Positions 10,161 through 18,926 are shown, counted from the first letter of the stretch. The stretch is 64,000 bases of DNA from Nocardia nova (GCF_002933465.1 NZ_PSZE01000019.1:1-64000), one strand, 5' to 3'. The notes: generated by a model not told the origin, from the letters alone. Made by a program: numbers and translations.

Positions 10161-11149
10161 TGTGCAAGCGCGCGGCGGCCACCGCGCGGCGCGCGTCGCG
10201 AGCGGGCAGCAGCCGCAGCGCGTGTTCGTGGATCTCGATGTCCCCGGGTGCTTTGGCGCCGTAGTCCAGCGCGTATTCGGCCTCGCCGGCCGACAGCACC
10301 GCGGTGCGGATACCGACCTCCAGATATTCGCGCCATTCGACGACGCCCGGTGTCTGCGAGCCCGGCAGCAGCGGGCCGCGATACAGCCGCACGGCGGTGG
10401 CGGTGTCCCCGGCGGCCAGGGCGGCGAGCATATCGGTCGCATCGCAGGACACCGGTGTGGTCAGCCGATAGACCCGATTGCTGATATCGCCGCCGGTGGC
10501 GCGGCGCAGATGCGAGACGTCGGCCTTGAGCGTGCTGGATCCGGTGGGCCGGTCGCCGTAGACGGCCAGCTGCAACCGCTCCGGTGTGTAGCCGTCGGGT
10601 TCGAGGGCGAGCAGGGCGAGGATCTCGAGCAGCCGCCGGCGCAGTCGCAGCGGCCGCCCGGCCCGGGTCAGCGCGGCGCCACCGAGACATTCCAGTCGCA
10701 CACCTGGGGCCGTATTCGCCACGCCCCCTTGCAGTTTCGCCTCCACCGCCGCAGTGAGCGACAGCACCGTGGACATGGCCAATGGATGCGAGCGATCCCA
10801 GGTGGTGGACAGATCCAGCACACCGAGCTGGCGGCCGTCAGCGGACCGGATCGGCGCGCAGTAGCAGACCCAGCCGTGCAGTGCCTCGACCAGATGCTCG
10901 GCGGAGAACACGCTGCTCGGGCGACCGGTGTGCAACGCCAGCGACAGCGCGTTGGTGCCCATGTGGTTCTCGTCCCAGCGACCCCTCGGCATCGGGGGCA
11001 TCGGGGATATCGGGGGCGATGGGGCCGGATTCGAGAGCACACACGGCCGCGGTCGCCGGGAGGTCGCGCGGGCTCGGAACCCAACGCGCCCACTGCCGTT
11101 CCAGTGCCGCGCGTCGCCGCAGCAGAGCACTGTCGTGTCCTGATCGCAT
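10144..11149 (-). pseudogene. GAF/winged-helix (BTAD-type) transcriptional regulator, damaged by an out-of-frame internal deletion
   Basis: The 5' part reads from the ATG at 11149 in one frame (ALLRRRAALERQWARWVPS to PDIPDAPDAEG). From about 10990 homology continues in another frame with GRWDENHMGTNAL, the GAF core (VFSAEHLVEALHGWVCYCAP, LGVLDLSTTWDRSHPLA) and a winged-helix/BTAD region ending at 10144. As I recall the family, roughly 80-100 residues normally lie between these parts (the SWxRS region and the N-terminal half of the GAF fold). So the gene seems to have lost a segment and its frame. An internal start (10962, M of HMGTN) could still make a GAF-less DNA-binding protein. It probably once controlled the dehydrogenase next to it. 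Confidence 0.65.
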
Positions 11150-11294
11150 CCGCCTCACCCGTCGCCGCTCGGTCCGCACCGTGCGTTCCGGCGGCGCCTG
11201 GGGCCGGGCCGCACATCGTCGGCTCGGCCCCATTGTCCAGCAGGTCGGCTCGTCGCGGGAGCGAAACCGGCCGGCGCGGACGATCGACCTCGGC

Positions 11295-11798
11295 TCAGAT
11301 GGGCGTCAGTTCGAACAGCCGGAACCGGCGCGCGCCCGCCAGACGCTGCTCCATGGCGTAACCGGGCCAATAGGCCACCGCGCGGGCCCAGGCCTCCTCG
11401 CGCTCGGTGCCGCTCAGCCGACGGACCCGCACCTTGATCCGCTTACCGCCGCTGTTGATTTCGGCATCGGAGGCCGCGGCGAGGTTCGCCGACCAGGACG
11501 GATGCTCCGGCCGCCCCCAGTTGGACCCGATCAGCAGATACCGCTCGGGCCCGTCCGGTACGTACAGCAGCGACACTGTCCGCGGCAACCCGGATTTACG
11601 TCCGCGCACCGTCAGCTCCATCGACGGCAGGCCCGCCAAATCGAGCACTCCGTGCCGGCCGCCGGTGATCTGGCGGATGATGCGTTCCAGGACGACGACG
11701 ACCGGACCGGTGCGCATCACCCAGGGGATCCGCGCGATCGCCCGTCCGAGAGCGGAGAGCGGATTACCGATACGTGAGCGACGGGTGCGATCCGACAT
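11295..11798 (-). CDS. Nitroreductase-family deazaflavin (F420)-dependent oxidoreductase
   Basis: 167 residues. The segment ELTVRGRKSGLPRTVSLLYVPDG, followed by LLIGSNWGRPEHPSWSANL, is the signature of the Ddn/FDOR-type split-barrel proteins that use reduced F420. These reduce quinones, nitro compounds or mycotoxins in actinobacteria. The basic N-terminus with hydrophobic segments (VMRTGPVVVVLERIIRQI) suggests membrane association as in Ddn. It ends seven bases from msrA on the same strand, so the two may share a transcript. Confidence 0.85.
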   Translation of the reverse strand: MSDRTRRSRIGNPLSALGRAIARIPWVMRTGPVVVVLERIIRQITGGRHGVLDLAGLPSMELTVRGRKSGLPRTVSLLYVPDGPERYLLIGSNWGRPEHPSWSANLAAASDAEINSGGKRIKVRVRRLSGTEREEAWARAVAYWPGYAMEQRLAGARRFRLFELTPI

Positions 11799-11804
11799 GA
11801 CGGC

Positions 11805-12329
11805 CTACTGCGAGGTCTGCGAGGTCGCGGCGCGCTTGGGCAGCTTCCAGCCCGGCCGGGGGAAGTGGCAGGTGTAGCCCTCCGGATAGCGCTGCAGGTA
11901 GTCCTGGTGCTCGGGTTCGGCCTCCCAGAAATCGGACGCCGGGGTCACCTCGGTGACCACCTTGCCCGGCCACAGACCGGAGGCGTCCACATCGGCGATG
12001 GTGTCGAGCGCGATCGCCTTCTGCTCGTCGTCGAGATAGAAGATCGCGGACCGATAGCTGCTGCCGATGTCGTTGCCCTGGCGGTCCTTCGTCGACGGAT
12101 CGTGGATCTGGAAGAAGAACTCGAGCAGGGCCCGGTAATCAGTACGCGCGGGGTCGTAGACGATCTCCACGGCCTCGGCGTGCCCCGGATGGTTGCGGTA
12201 GGTGGGGTGATCGTTGCGCCCGCCGGTATATCCGACGCGCGTGGAAATCACACCCGGCTGCTTGCGGATCAGCTCCTGCATACCCCAGAAGCATCCGCCT
12301 GCCAGAATCGCCTTGCGCGTGTCGGTCAC
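11805..12329 (-). CDS. msrA: Peptide-methionine (S)-S-oxide reductase
   Basis: 174 residues from a GTG at 12329 with a near-perfect AAGGAGG six bases upstream. The catalytic cysteine sits in GGCFWG (Cys13); RVGYTGG, HPGHAEAVEIVYDP and SYRSAIFYL are MsrA motifs. It repairs S-methionine sulfoxide in oxidised proteins, using thioredoxin. The F420 reductase gene follows seven bases on, and the sigF stress block lies upstream, which fits an oxidative-stress role. Confidence 0.95.
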   Translation of the reverse strand: MTDTRKAILAGGCFWGMQELIRKQPGVISTRVGYTGGRNDHPTYRNHPGHAEAVEIVYDPARTDYRALLEFFFQIHDPSTKDRQGNDIGSSYRSAIFYLDDEQKAIALDTIADVDASGLWPGKVVTEVTPASDFWEAEPEHQDYLQRYPEGYTCHFPRPGWKLPKRAATSQTSQ

Positions 12330-12468
12330 GCTTCCTCCTTCGGATCGGGTCCCCGCCCCAAGTCTCGCACCGGTACAACCCGGGCGCGGGCCCGAAAAGT
12401 CCCGCCGCGGCGCCCGCCTCGCTCGCCGTCCGTATCCCGCATACCCGCTATCCCGGCGGATTAACGGC

Positions 12469-12999
12469 CTACCCCCGGCCCTGACCGGCGACCGACTTCG
12501 AACCCGTTGGCGCCGAAGCGATTTCGGCGTGCATCGCGACTCGGGTCCCGTCGGCACCGGTGGTGATCTCGACGTCGCGCACCAGGGCGCGCATGATCGC
12601 CAGTCCGCGCCCGCGCACGGGATCCGGAACCTCGGCACGGGGTTCCCAGCTGCCGTGGTCCACGATGGTCAGGTACAGGTCCGAGCCGCTGATCTCACCG
12701 CGCAGCCCGACCATGCCGGCGCCGTCGCGGTAGCCGTGCTCCACGGCGTTCGTGCATGCCTCGTCCACCGCCAGCAACAAGTCGTAGATCTGTTCCGAGC
12801 CGATTCCCCCGCGCTCGAGCCAGGCCCGCAGATCGTGGCGCACCTCGGCGATCCGGTCGGCCTGCGACGGGAAATTCGCCTCGAAGGGGGCCACCCGCAG
12901 CGGGTGCGGCTCGCGTATCGCGGGCCCTGGGGCGGGGTCGCCCGGGGGATCTGGAAATCCGCTCATGTCCTCATTCCGATCGCAACCGATGATCTCCAC
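12469..12999 (-). CDS. RsbW-type anti-sigma factor / serine kinase (HATPase_c_2)
   Basis: 176 residues from the GTG at 12999 with GAGGAG eight bases upstream; an ATG at 12966 is an alternative. The N box DEACTNAVEHGY, then DHG and GRGLAIMRALV, define a GHKL ATPase of the RsbW/SpoIIAB kind. Such proteins bind a sigma factor or phosphorylate an STAS protein on Ser. It follows the sigma gene by 65 bases, making it the second RsbW-like protein of this block, and it may act on the STAS protein at 14514 or on another sigma factor. Confidence 0.88.
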   Translation of the reverse strand: MEIIGCDRNEDMSGFPDPPGDPAPGPAIREPHPLRVAPFEANFPSQADRIAEVRHDLRAWLERGGIGSEQIYDLLLAVDEACTNAVEHGYRDGAGMVGLRGEISGSDLYLTIVDHGSWEPRAEVPDPVRGRGLAIMRALVRDVEITTGADGTRVAMHAEIASAPTGSKSVAGQGRG

Positions 13000-13064
13000 T
13001 CGATGATCTCCTCGGCATCCGCGATACCCCCTTTCCCGGGCGCCACGCGGCGCCGTTCGCCTAC

Positions 13065-13874
13065 TCAGTCGCGCAGCGCCTTCTCGCGCAGCTGTTTGAG
13101 CGTTCTGGTCAAGATCCGCGAGACCTGCATCTGGGAACAGCCGAGTTCCCGCGCGATCTGTTCCTGCGTCATCCCACCGAAGAAACGCATGGTCAGCACG
13201 TACCGCTCCTTCTCCGGCAAGGCGTCGATGAGCGGCTTCACGGTCAGAGTGTCGTCGATCGCGCCGAAGGTCGGATCGACGTCGCCCAGCGTGTCGAGGA
13301 TCGCATTACCGGAGCGGCTGTCGTCGTCCGAGGTCGGCGTGTCCAGCGACTGGGTCTGGTAGGCGTTGCGGGCGATCAGCGCCTGCGTCACCTCGCCCAG
13401 ATCGGCGCCCATCTCCTCGGCGATCTCGCGCGCCCGCGGCATCCGGCCCAGCCGTTGCGAGAGCGTCTCCACGGTCGGCCCCAGCGCGGTCTGAATCTCC
13501 TTGATTCGCCGGGGCACACGCAGCGCCCAGGTGTGATCGCGGAAGTGGCGGCGCACCTCGCCCATCACCGTCGGCACCGCGAAGGCGAGGAACGGCGACC
13601 CCTGCGTGGGATCGAACCGGTCGACGGCCGCGACCAGGCCGACCCGGGCGATCTGCAGGAGATCCTCGAAGTTCTCGCCGCGCCCGCTGAACTTGCGCGC
13701 GATGTGCTCGGCCAGCGGCAGGCAGCGGTTGATGATCCGTTCGCGCAGCCGGTCGCGCTCCGGATCGCCCTCGGGCAGGGCGGAGAGCTCGACGAACAGC
13801 GGTGCGACGTCGTCGTAGCCGTCGGGGTGGCGCGCGGCGCCGGTATCGTTCTCAGTCGACATCTGTTCCGCCAC
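13065..13874 (-). CDS. sigF: SigF/SigB-type alternative RNA polymerase sigma factor
   Basis: 269 residues; GTG at 13874 or ATG at 13862. Sigma-70 regions are visible: region 2 (EHIARKFSGRGENFEDLLQIARVGLV, then FLAFAVPTVMGEVRRHFRD), region 3 and a region 4 helix-turn-helix near the end (MTQEQIARELGCSQMQVSRI). These are typical of the stress/sporulation group SigF/SigB. Its start overlaps the preceding RsbW-like gene by 23 bases, as in the mycobacterial usfX-sigF pair, implying the upstream gene encodes its anti-sigma factor. It should drive a general stress regulon. Confidence 0.93.
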   Translation of the reverse strand: MAEQMSTENDTGAARHPDGYDDVAPLFVELSALPEGDPERDRLRERIINRCLPLAEHIARKFSGRGENFEDLLQIARVGLVAAVDRFDPTQGSPFLAFAVPTVMGEVRRHFRDHTWALRVPRRIKEIQTALGPTVETLSQRLGRMPRAREIAEEMGADLGEVTQALIARNAYQTQSLDTPTSDDDSRSGNAILDTLGDVDPTFGAIDDTLTVKPLIDALPEKERYVLTMRFFGGMTQEQIARELGCSQMQVSRILTRTLKQLREKALRD

Positions 13875-14286
13875 GTGCCCAGCGGAATTCGACGACGGTC
13901 GGGTGCCCGCCCACGGCTGCGTCGTAGTCCGAGCTCTCGGTCTTCACCCACTGGGTCAGGGTCGAGACGATGTGCCAGCCGAAGCTGTGGGTGTCCGGGC
14001 CGCCCGCGGTCGTGGTGACGGCGGCGACGCGCACGTCCATGGTGGTATCGCTCGCGGTGAATGTGCAATCGACCACGGAATCGGCGGCCGCGTCCACGAT
14101 CAGCGCGCTGACCACCTCGTCGACGGCGAGACGGATATCGGTGGCCTCGTCGATACCGAAATCGGCGACCAGAGCGACGGTTTCGGTCAACGCCCGGACC
14201 ATCATCAATTGCGCCGCATCGGCCGGTACCTGGAATCCGACCGCAGTGGTCCCCGCGTCCGGGGACACTTTCTCGACCATGCCCAT
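13852..14286 (-). CDS. UsfX/RsbW-type anti-sigma factor for SigF
   Basis: 144 residues from the ATG at 14286, with GGGAG seven bases upstream. It has the weak GHKL ATPase pattern of mycobacterial UsfX: DIRLAVDEVVSALIVDAA in place of a strict N box, HSFGWHIVSTL in place of the G box. The 3' end overlaps the sigma gene, which favours a one-to-one complex. It should hold SigF inactive until an unphosphorylated STAS partner displaces it. The degenerate ATP motifs suggest it may bind rather than phosphorylate. Confidence 0.87.
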   Translation of the reverse strand: MGMVEKVSPDAGTTAVGFQVPADAAQLMMVRALTETVALVADFGIDEATDIRLAVDEVVSALIVDAAADSVVDCTFTASDTTMDVRVAAVTTTAGGPDTHSFGWHIVSTLTQWVKTESSDYDAAVGGHPTVVEFRWARGGTDVD

Positions 14287-14374
14287 TCGTTGCTCCCAAA
14301 TATCGTGCCGCGAAACGATTTCACAGCGTACGCGAGCGCCCGCCGAACGCCCTCCGATCGCGGTGACGGCCCCC

Positions 14375-14399
14375 GTTCGGATCGCGCCGAAACGGGTAT
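14375..14399 (+). promoter_or_regulatory. SigF-type promoter upstream of the STAS gene
   Basis: GTTC at 14375-14378, then 15 bases, then GGGTAT at 14394-14399. Mycobacterial SigF promoters follow GTTT-N15-17-GGGTA, so this is a one-mismatch fit with correct spacing. It points at the anti-anti-sigma gene 115 bases away and would give SigF positive feedback on its own release factor. No experimental start site is known to me. Confidence 0.6.
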
Positions 14400-14513
14400 G
14401 TTGGTCAGCGGCGAATCGTCGCCACGCCGCGGACAGCGGCGCAGATCGGAATACGCCGGAGGTATCGAAGTGGCGAAATGCGGTACGAATCGCCTCGCGC
14501 TGGGGTCGGCCCG

Positions 14514-14882
14514 ATGAGCGGCGAACGGGTGTCACCCCTGCTGCGCACCGAGCAGCGCACGGAAGGTTCGGCCGTGGTCGTGACCGTGGCCGGTGAGGTG
14601 GACATGAATTCCGCGCCGGAGCTGCAATCGGCTCTCGACCGGGCGCTGCAGGCCCAGCCCACCGCCGTGGTGCTGGATATGACCGAGGTCGGTTTCCTCG
14701 GATCGGCCGGGCTGAGCGTGCTGCTCGCCACCTCCCAGTCCACCGCGACGGGCGGCCTGCGAGTGGTCGCGTCGCCCGCGGTGCGCCGCCCGATCGAGGT
14801 GACCGCACTGGACGCGTTGCTGCGCCTGTTCCCGACCGTCGCGGATGCGCTGGCCGCGCCGGAGCAGACCACCTCGGCCTGA
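14514..14882 (+). CDS. STAS-domain anti-anti-sigma factor (RsbV/SpoIIAA-like)
   Basis: 122 residues from the ATG at 14514 (GGGGT upstream); an in-frame ATG at 14478 is possible. The STAS core is complete: VVTVAGEVDMNSAPELQSAL, then VVLDMTEVGFLGSAGLSVLL, where the Ser after LG is the site RsbW-type kinases phosphorylate. Unphosphorylated, it should bind the anti-sigma factor and free SigF; the SpoIIE phosphatase at 16972-18438 would keep it so. It is divergent from usfX-sigF and sits behind a SigF-like promoter. Confidence 0.9.
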   Translation: MSGERVSPLLRTEQRTEGSAVVVTVAGEVDMNSAPELQSALDRALQAQPTAVVLDMTEVGFLGSAGLSVLLATSQSTATGGLRVVASPAVRRPIEVTALDALLRLFPTVADALAAPEQTTSA

Positions 14883-14918
14883 TCCGGCGCCGGCCCGCCG
14901 CGTTCCTCACCGCCGGCG

Positions 14919-15365
14919 TCATCGCTGTCGGGGCAACCGGACGACCTGAACGAAGAATTCGTCGATGTGCTTGATCGCGGCGATGAATTGATCCAGGTCG
15001 ACCGGTTTGGTCACATAGGCGTTCGCGTGCAGCCGATAACTGCGCAGAATGTCCTCTTCGGCTGCCGACGTGGTGAGTACTACCACCGGAATATGGCTGA
15101 GATCCGGATCGGATTTGATCTTTTCCAGAACTTGGCGGCCGTCGTATTTCGGCAAATTCAGATCGAGCAGGATCAAGTCGGGCCGCGGCGCCTGCGCGAA
15201 TTCCCCCTGCCGGTAGAGGAAGTCGAGCGCTTCCTGACCGTCGCGGGCGACGTGCAGCGTATTGCCGATCTTGTTGTCCTCGAACGCCTCTCGGGTCATC
15301 AGCTCGTCGCCGGGGTCGTCCTCCACGAGCAGGATGTCGATGGGCTGGCTCACCGGTGCGGTCAT
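14919..15365 (-). CDS. Single-domain response regulator (Rcp1-like receiver)
   Basis: 148 residues; the ATG at 15365 overlaps the kinase stop as ATGA. The receiver fold shows the acidic pair VEDDPGD, the phospho-acceptor Asp in DLILLDLNLPKYDG, the Thr switch VVLTTSAAEED and the Lys in AYVTKPV. There is no output domain, as in Rcp1-type regulators paired with phytochrome-like kinases. It should receive phosphate from the CHASE3 kinase encoded just upstream and pass or drain it, probably to the receiver of the SpoIIE protein. Confidence 0.92.
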   Translation of the reverse strand: MTAPVSQPIDILLVEDDPGDELMTREAFEDNKIGNTLHVARDGQEALDFLYRQGEFAQAPRPDLILLDLNLPKYDGRQVLEKIKSDPDLSHIPVVVLTTSAAEEDILRSYRLHANAYVTKPVDLDQFIAAIKHIDEFFVQVVRLPRQR

Positions 15366-16975
15366 GCGTCGGCTCCTTCGGATACGGGTTCGATCGGTGC
15401 GGGCATGGCGTCTTGGGTCGCCAGGGTGAAGCGGAACCGGGTGCCGCCGGTGTATTCGGTGTCGATCCACAGATCCCCGCCGTGGTACTCGACGATCTTC
15501 TTGCACAGCGCCAAGCCGATGCCGGTGCCGCTGTAGTCCTCCCGGTTGTGCAGGCGCTGGAAGATCACGAAGACCTTGTCCGCGAATTCCGGCGGGATGC
15601 CGATCCCGTTGTCGGACACGGAGAATCGCCATTCGTCCGGGTGATCGCCCGGCTCGCACTCGATGCGCACCACCGGCGCGGTACCGGGGGTGCGGAATTT
15701 CACGGCGTTGCCGATGAGGTTCTGCCACAACATCGTCAGCAGTATCGGCTGGCCCGCGACGTCGGGCAGCTGCTCCGGGCGCTCGACCACCGCGCCGGAT
15801 TCCTCGATCGCGCCGGACAGATTGTCCAGCGCCGAATTCAGCGTCGAGTCCAAACCGACGAGCTCGTTGCCCTCGATCACCCGGCCCACTCGCGAGAAGG
15901 TCAACAGATCGTTGATCAGCCGCTGCATCCGCTTGGCGCCGTCGACGGCGTAATCGATGTACTGTTTGGCCCGCTCGTCGAGCTGATCGCCGTAACGCTT
16001 CTCCAGCAACTGACAGAACGCGGCGACCTTGCGCAGCGGTTCCTGCAGGTCGTGGGAGGCGACGTAGGCGAACTGCTCGAGTTCGGCATTCGAGCGGCGC
16101 AGTTGGACCGTCTGGCGATCCAGATCGTCGGCCTGCCGGGCGAGCAGCACCTCCTGCGCCCGCGAGGACCCCAGTTCGGAGACGATGCGCACGCGCATCT
16201 CCTCGACCGCCTCGGCGACCGTGGCCAGGTCGGCCGGACCGTGCGCCTCGATGTGATGATCGAACTCACCGGCCGATACCCGCCGGGACGCCTCGGTGAG
16301 CTCGTCGAGCGGGCGGGCGACCAGCCGCCGGATCAGCACGGTCAGTGCCAGGCCGGTGAGCAGAATGAGGACGACCACCGCGATCAGCACACTGTCGCGC
16401 ACGGTGCGCGCGTGGTCGAGGTCGCGGCGGTCCTCGGCGATCGCGGCCGCCGAGTCCGCGTTCTGTGCGGCGAATTTCTTGCGCAGCTCGTCGAACAGGG
16501 CCTTGCCGCGAGTGACCAGATCGGCGGAGTCGGCCGGCGACACATTCCCCGCCGCCGCGATCATCGGCTGCACGTATTCGGAACGCCAGCGCTGCGCGGC
16601 GGCCTCGACGGCGTCCAGATCGTCGAGCAGCACAGGGCGGCCGGCGGCCACCTCACGCAGCCGTGCCACGGCGGCGGTCTCGTCGGCGACACCCTTGTTG
16701 TAGGGCTGCAGGAACTGCTGGTCGGCCGAGATCGCGTAGCCGCGCAGGCCGGTTTCCTGGTTGATCAAGGCGGCTTGTATCCGATACGCCTCGGTCGCGG
16801 CCGGCTGGGAGCGATCGAGCAATCGGTCTTCGATGGCGTCGGTATGGGCGATCACTTGCGCGGCGGCGATCGCGCCGGCGATCACCACCACGAGCATCAG
16901 GGCGAGAACCAGCTGAAACCACATCTGTGCGGTGAGCCGGCCGACGACCCCATCGCGGTGTCGGACGTCGTTCAC
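15362..16975 (-). CDS. Membrane CHASE3-HAMP sensor histidine kinase
   Basis: 537 residues. Order: TM helix (about 18-42), extracytoplasmic CHASE3 domain (INQETGLRGYAISADQQFLQPY), second TM (about 192-214), HAMP linker (RRLVARPLDELTEAS), coiled coil, HisKA with the phospho-His in YVASHDLQEPLRKV, and an HATPase domain (N box NLIGNAVKF, DNGIGIP, GTGIGLALCKKIV). The SHDLQEPL box is typical of phytochrome-type kinases. It shares ATGA overlaps with both neighbours, so kinase, receiver and SpoIIE phosphatase are made together. The signal is unknown. Confidence 0.93.
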   Translation of the reverse strand: MNDVRHRDGVVGRLTAQMWFQLVLALMLVVVIAGAIAAAQVIAHTDAIEDRLLDRSQPAATEAYRIQAALINQETGLRGYAISADQQFLQPYNKGVADETAAVARLREVAAGRPVLLDDLDAVEAAAQRWRSEYVQPMIAAAGNVSPADSADLVTRGKALFDELRKKFAAQNADSAAAIAEDRRDLDHARTVRDSVLIAVVVLILLTGLALTVLIRRLVARPLDELTEASRRVSAGEFDHHIEAHGPADLATVAEAVEEMRVRIVSELGSSRAQEVLLARQADDLDRQTVQLRRSNAELEQFAYVASHDLQEPLRKVAAFCQLLEKRYGDQLDERAKQYIDYAVDGAKRMQRLINDLLTFSRVGRVIEGNELVGLDSTLNSALDNLSGAIEESGAVVERPEQLPDVAGQPILLTMLWQNLIGNAVKFRTPGTAPVVRIECEPGDHPDEWRFSVSDNGIGIPPEFADKVFVIFQRLHNREDYSGTGIGLALCKKIVEYHGGDLWIDTEYTGGTRFRFTLATQDAMPAPIEPVSEGADA

Positions 16976-18438
16976 CGGACCCGCTCACCCCCGTGCCAGC
17001 GCAGATAGACGATCGCCAGGTCGTCGTCGAGTCCCCCGGCCGGGGCGGCCGCGGATTCGACCTGGCCCAGCAACTCGTCGAGATAACGGGCGGGCTGTTC
17101 GACCGGCACCCCCTTCGCCATCGCCAGCAGGCCATCTTCACCGAGCCGATCGCCGGTGCCGGTCCGCACCTCGAACAGGCCGTCGGTGAACAGCACCAGC
17201 CCGGTACCGGCCGGCACGGTCACCTCGGAGACCGGCCAGTCCGCCCGGCCCGGCATGAAGCCGAGCGCCGGTCCGCCGGGCACCTCCAGCCATTCGGTGC
17301 CGGTCGGCGAATGGACGAGCATGCCGGGGTGACCGGCCCGGATCACCTCGACGGCGCCGCGACCGGGCAGGGCGTGCAGCGTGGTGAGGGTGGCGAAGGT
17401 CTGCGGGCCGGTGCGTTCGGCGACCAGCACCTCCTCCAGCAGTCGCAGCTGCCGGGGCCCGGTGATGCCGCTGAATACCAGTGTGCGCCAAGCCAATCGC
17501 AGACCCACGCCGATCGCGGCCTCGTCCGGGCCGTGGCCGGCCACATCGCCGATCAGCGCGTGCACCGTGCCGTCGGCCTCCTGAACGACGTCGTAGAAAT
17601 CGCCGCCGAGCAGCGAATGCGCGCGTCCGGGACGATAACGCGAGACCACATCGACGATCGGCGCACCGCGCAGCAGTGGCTTGGGGAGCAGCCCGCGTTC
17701 CAGGCGGGCGTTCTCCTGGGCGCGCATAGTGCTCGCGCGCAGCGCCGCGGTGGTGCGCTCGGCCTGTTTGCGCTGAATCGCGTAGCGCACGGCCCGGCCG
17801 AACCACTCCGGCTCGACCCGGCCCTTCACGAGGTAGTCCTGCGCACCGGCCGCCATCGCGGCCAGACCGGTCTGTTCCTCGTCCAGGCCGGTCATCACCA
17901 CGACCGCGACCTGATCGGTGTACTCCCGCAACTGCGCGAGCGCGTCCAAGCCGTGGGAATCGGGCAGGTTCAGATCGAGCAGCACACAGTCGGGCAGGCC
18001 CGCGGCCAGCCACGCACCCGCTTCGGCGAGCGAGCGCACATGTTCCAGGCGCACGCCGGGCGCACCGTCGGCAACGAGTTCCTCGACCAGCAGGGCATCA
18101 CCGGGGTCGTCCTCGACCAGCAGGATCGTCTGCCCGAGCGGGGAGGCGGTGCCCAGCGGCGTGACGCCGTCGAGGGGCGGGCGCACGGTGGAGCCGCGAC
18201 CGTCGTCTCGAACGGATGCGGAATGGGGACCCTTGGACGAACCCTCGGACGAGTGGCCCGCAGAACAGCCGGATACATCGCGAAACCGTGGGGACTGTTC
18301 CGTCACCGCGGCCGGGCGGGGCCGCGGGGTCGCATCGCCGCTGCGACGAGGTCGCACGATGTCGGCCCGCAGCGCACCGGCCGCATCGGACCGCGACGAG
18401 GGAACAGCAACCGTGCCTGGGACGGCACGCTTCGACAA
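16972..18438 (-). CDS. Receiver-PP2C (SpoIIE-type) serine phosphatase
   Basis: 488 residues from a TTG at 18438 that has GGAGG five bases upstream; the first 100 residues are low complexity, so a later start is possible. A receiver domain follows (TILLVEDDPGDALLVEELV, phospho-Asp in CVLLDLNLPDSHG), then a short coiled coil (RAQENARLERGLLP) and a SpoIIE phosphatase domain with metal-binding LLGGDFYDVV, LIGDVAGHGPDEA, VLFTDGLFEVRTG and GLDDDLAIVYL. It should remove phosphate from the STAS protein when its receiver is phosphorylated. It leads the three-gene signalling operon. Confidence 0.92.
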   Translation of the reverse strand: MSKRAVPGTVAVPSSRSDAAGALRADIVRPRRSGDATPRPRPAAVTEQSPRFRDVSGCSAGHSSEGSSKGPHSASVRDDGRGSTVRPPLDGVTPLGTASPLGQTILLVEDDPGDALLVEELVADGAPGVRLEHVRSLAEAGAWLAAGLPDCVLLDLNLPDSHGLDALAQLREYTDQVAVVVMTGLDEEQTGLAAMAAGAQDYLVKGRVEPEWFGRAVRYAIQRKQAERTTAALRASTMRAQENARLERGLLPKPLLRGAPIVDVVSRYRPGRAHSLLGGDFYDVVQEADGTVHALIGDVAGHGPDEAAIGVGLRLAWRTLVFSGITGPRQLRLLEEVLVAERTGPQTFATLTTLHALPGRGAVEVIRAGHPGMLVHSPTGTEWLEVPGGPALGFMPGRADWPVSEVTVPAGTGLVLFTDGLFEVRTGTGDRLGEDGLLAMAKGVPVEQPARYLDELLGQVESAAAPAGGLDDDLAIVYLRWHGGERVR

Positions 18439-18573
18439 TGCTGCCTCCGATCAAAGAAGTGGCGGCCCGAGCGCACGCCGACTTGCTCAGCGGCCCGTTT
18501 TTCGACCGTGAGGCTTACCGATCCTATCGAACCCCGGCCGAACACGCTGCGCGCACCATGGCGCAGGCCGCGA

Positions 18574-18774
18574 TCAGGACGTCGCGTCGGCACCTGCCCG
18601 AGACCGGAGAAGGGGCTGGTGCACAACGGTTTTCGCTACGAGAGGCGCCCCTGCGCCGATGGCGGCAGAGGTGCGCCGAAGGCGCAATTTCGCCGTCCAC
18701 ACCGCGACCACCGCCGCATGCACCGCAATGACGATCAGTGATATCGAGCCGATCACCATGAGCAACGCAACCAC
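18574..18774 (-). CDS. Possible small single-pass membrane protein
   Basis: 66 residues from a GTG at 18774 with GGGA six bases upstream. The first 30 residues are a strong hydrophobic helix (VVALLMVIGSISLIVIAVHA), then a basic, Arg-rich tail. I do not recognise it. It lies in the 488-base gap between the divergent SpoIIE and PAS-ANTAR genes. Third-position GC is lower than in neighbouring genes, which weakens the case; an opposite-strand frame here (18438-18731) has no ribosome site. Apart from this I see nothing firm in the gap. Confidence 0.35.
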   Translation of the reverse strand: MVALLMVIGSISLIVIAVHAAVVAVWTAKLRLRRTSAAIGAGAPLVAKTVVHQPLLRSRAGADATS

Positions 18775-18926
18775 GACTGATCCCAGTCCTCTCGAGTCGA
18801 ATGTCCTGTATACCGACACAAGATGCCCCGAAACCCTCATACCAAACAGATCGGGCGCGCGGAGCGCGTCACATACCGCCCGACCTGGTGTCGGCTCGGA
18901 GCGCGACACAGCGGATACTGTGAAAC

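Noticed and set aside
15356..17008. 550-codon open frame opposite the histidine kinase
   Set aside because: Shadow of the real gene on the other strand; high GC leaves antisense frames open. The composition (many His, Gln, Gly, Asp) and lack of domains fit an antisense frame.
18438..18731. Plus-strand frame starting MLPPIKEV in the gap before the PAS-ANTAR gene
   Set aside because: No ribosome site, it starts on the SpoIIE start codon region, and third-position GC is low for this genome.
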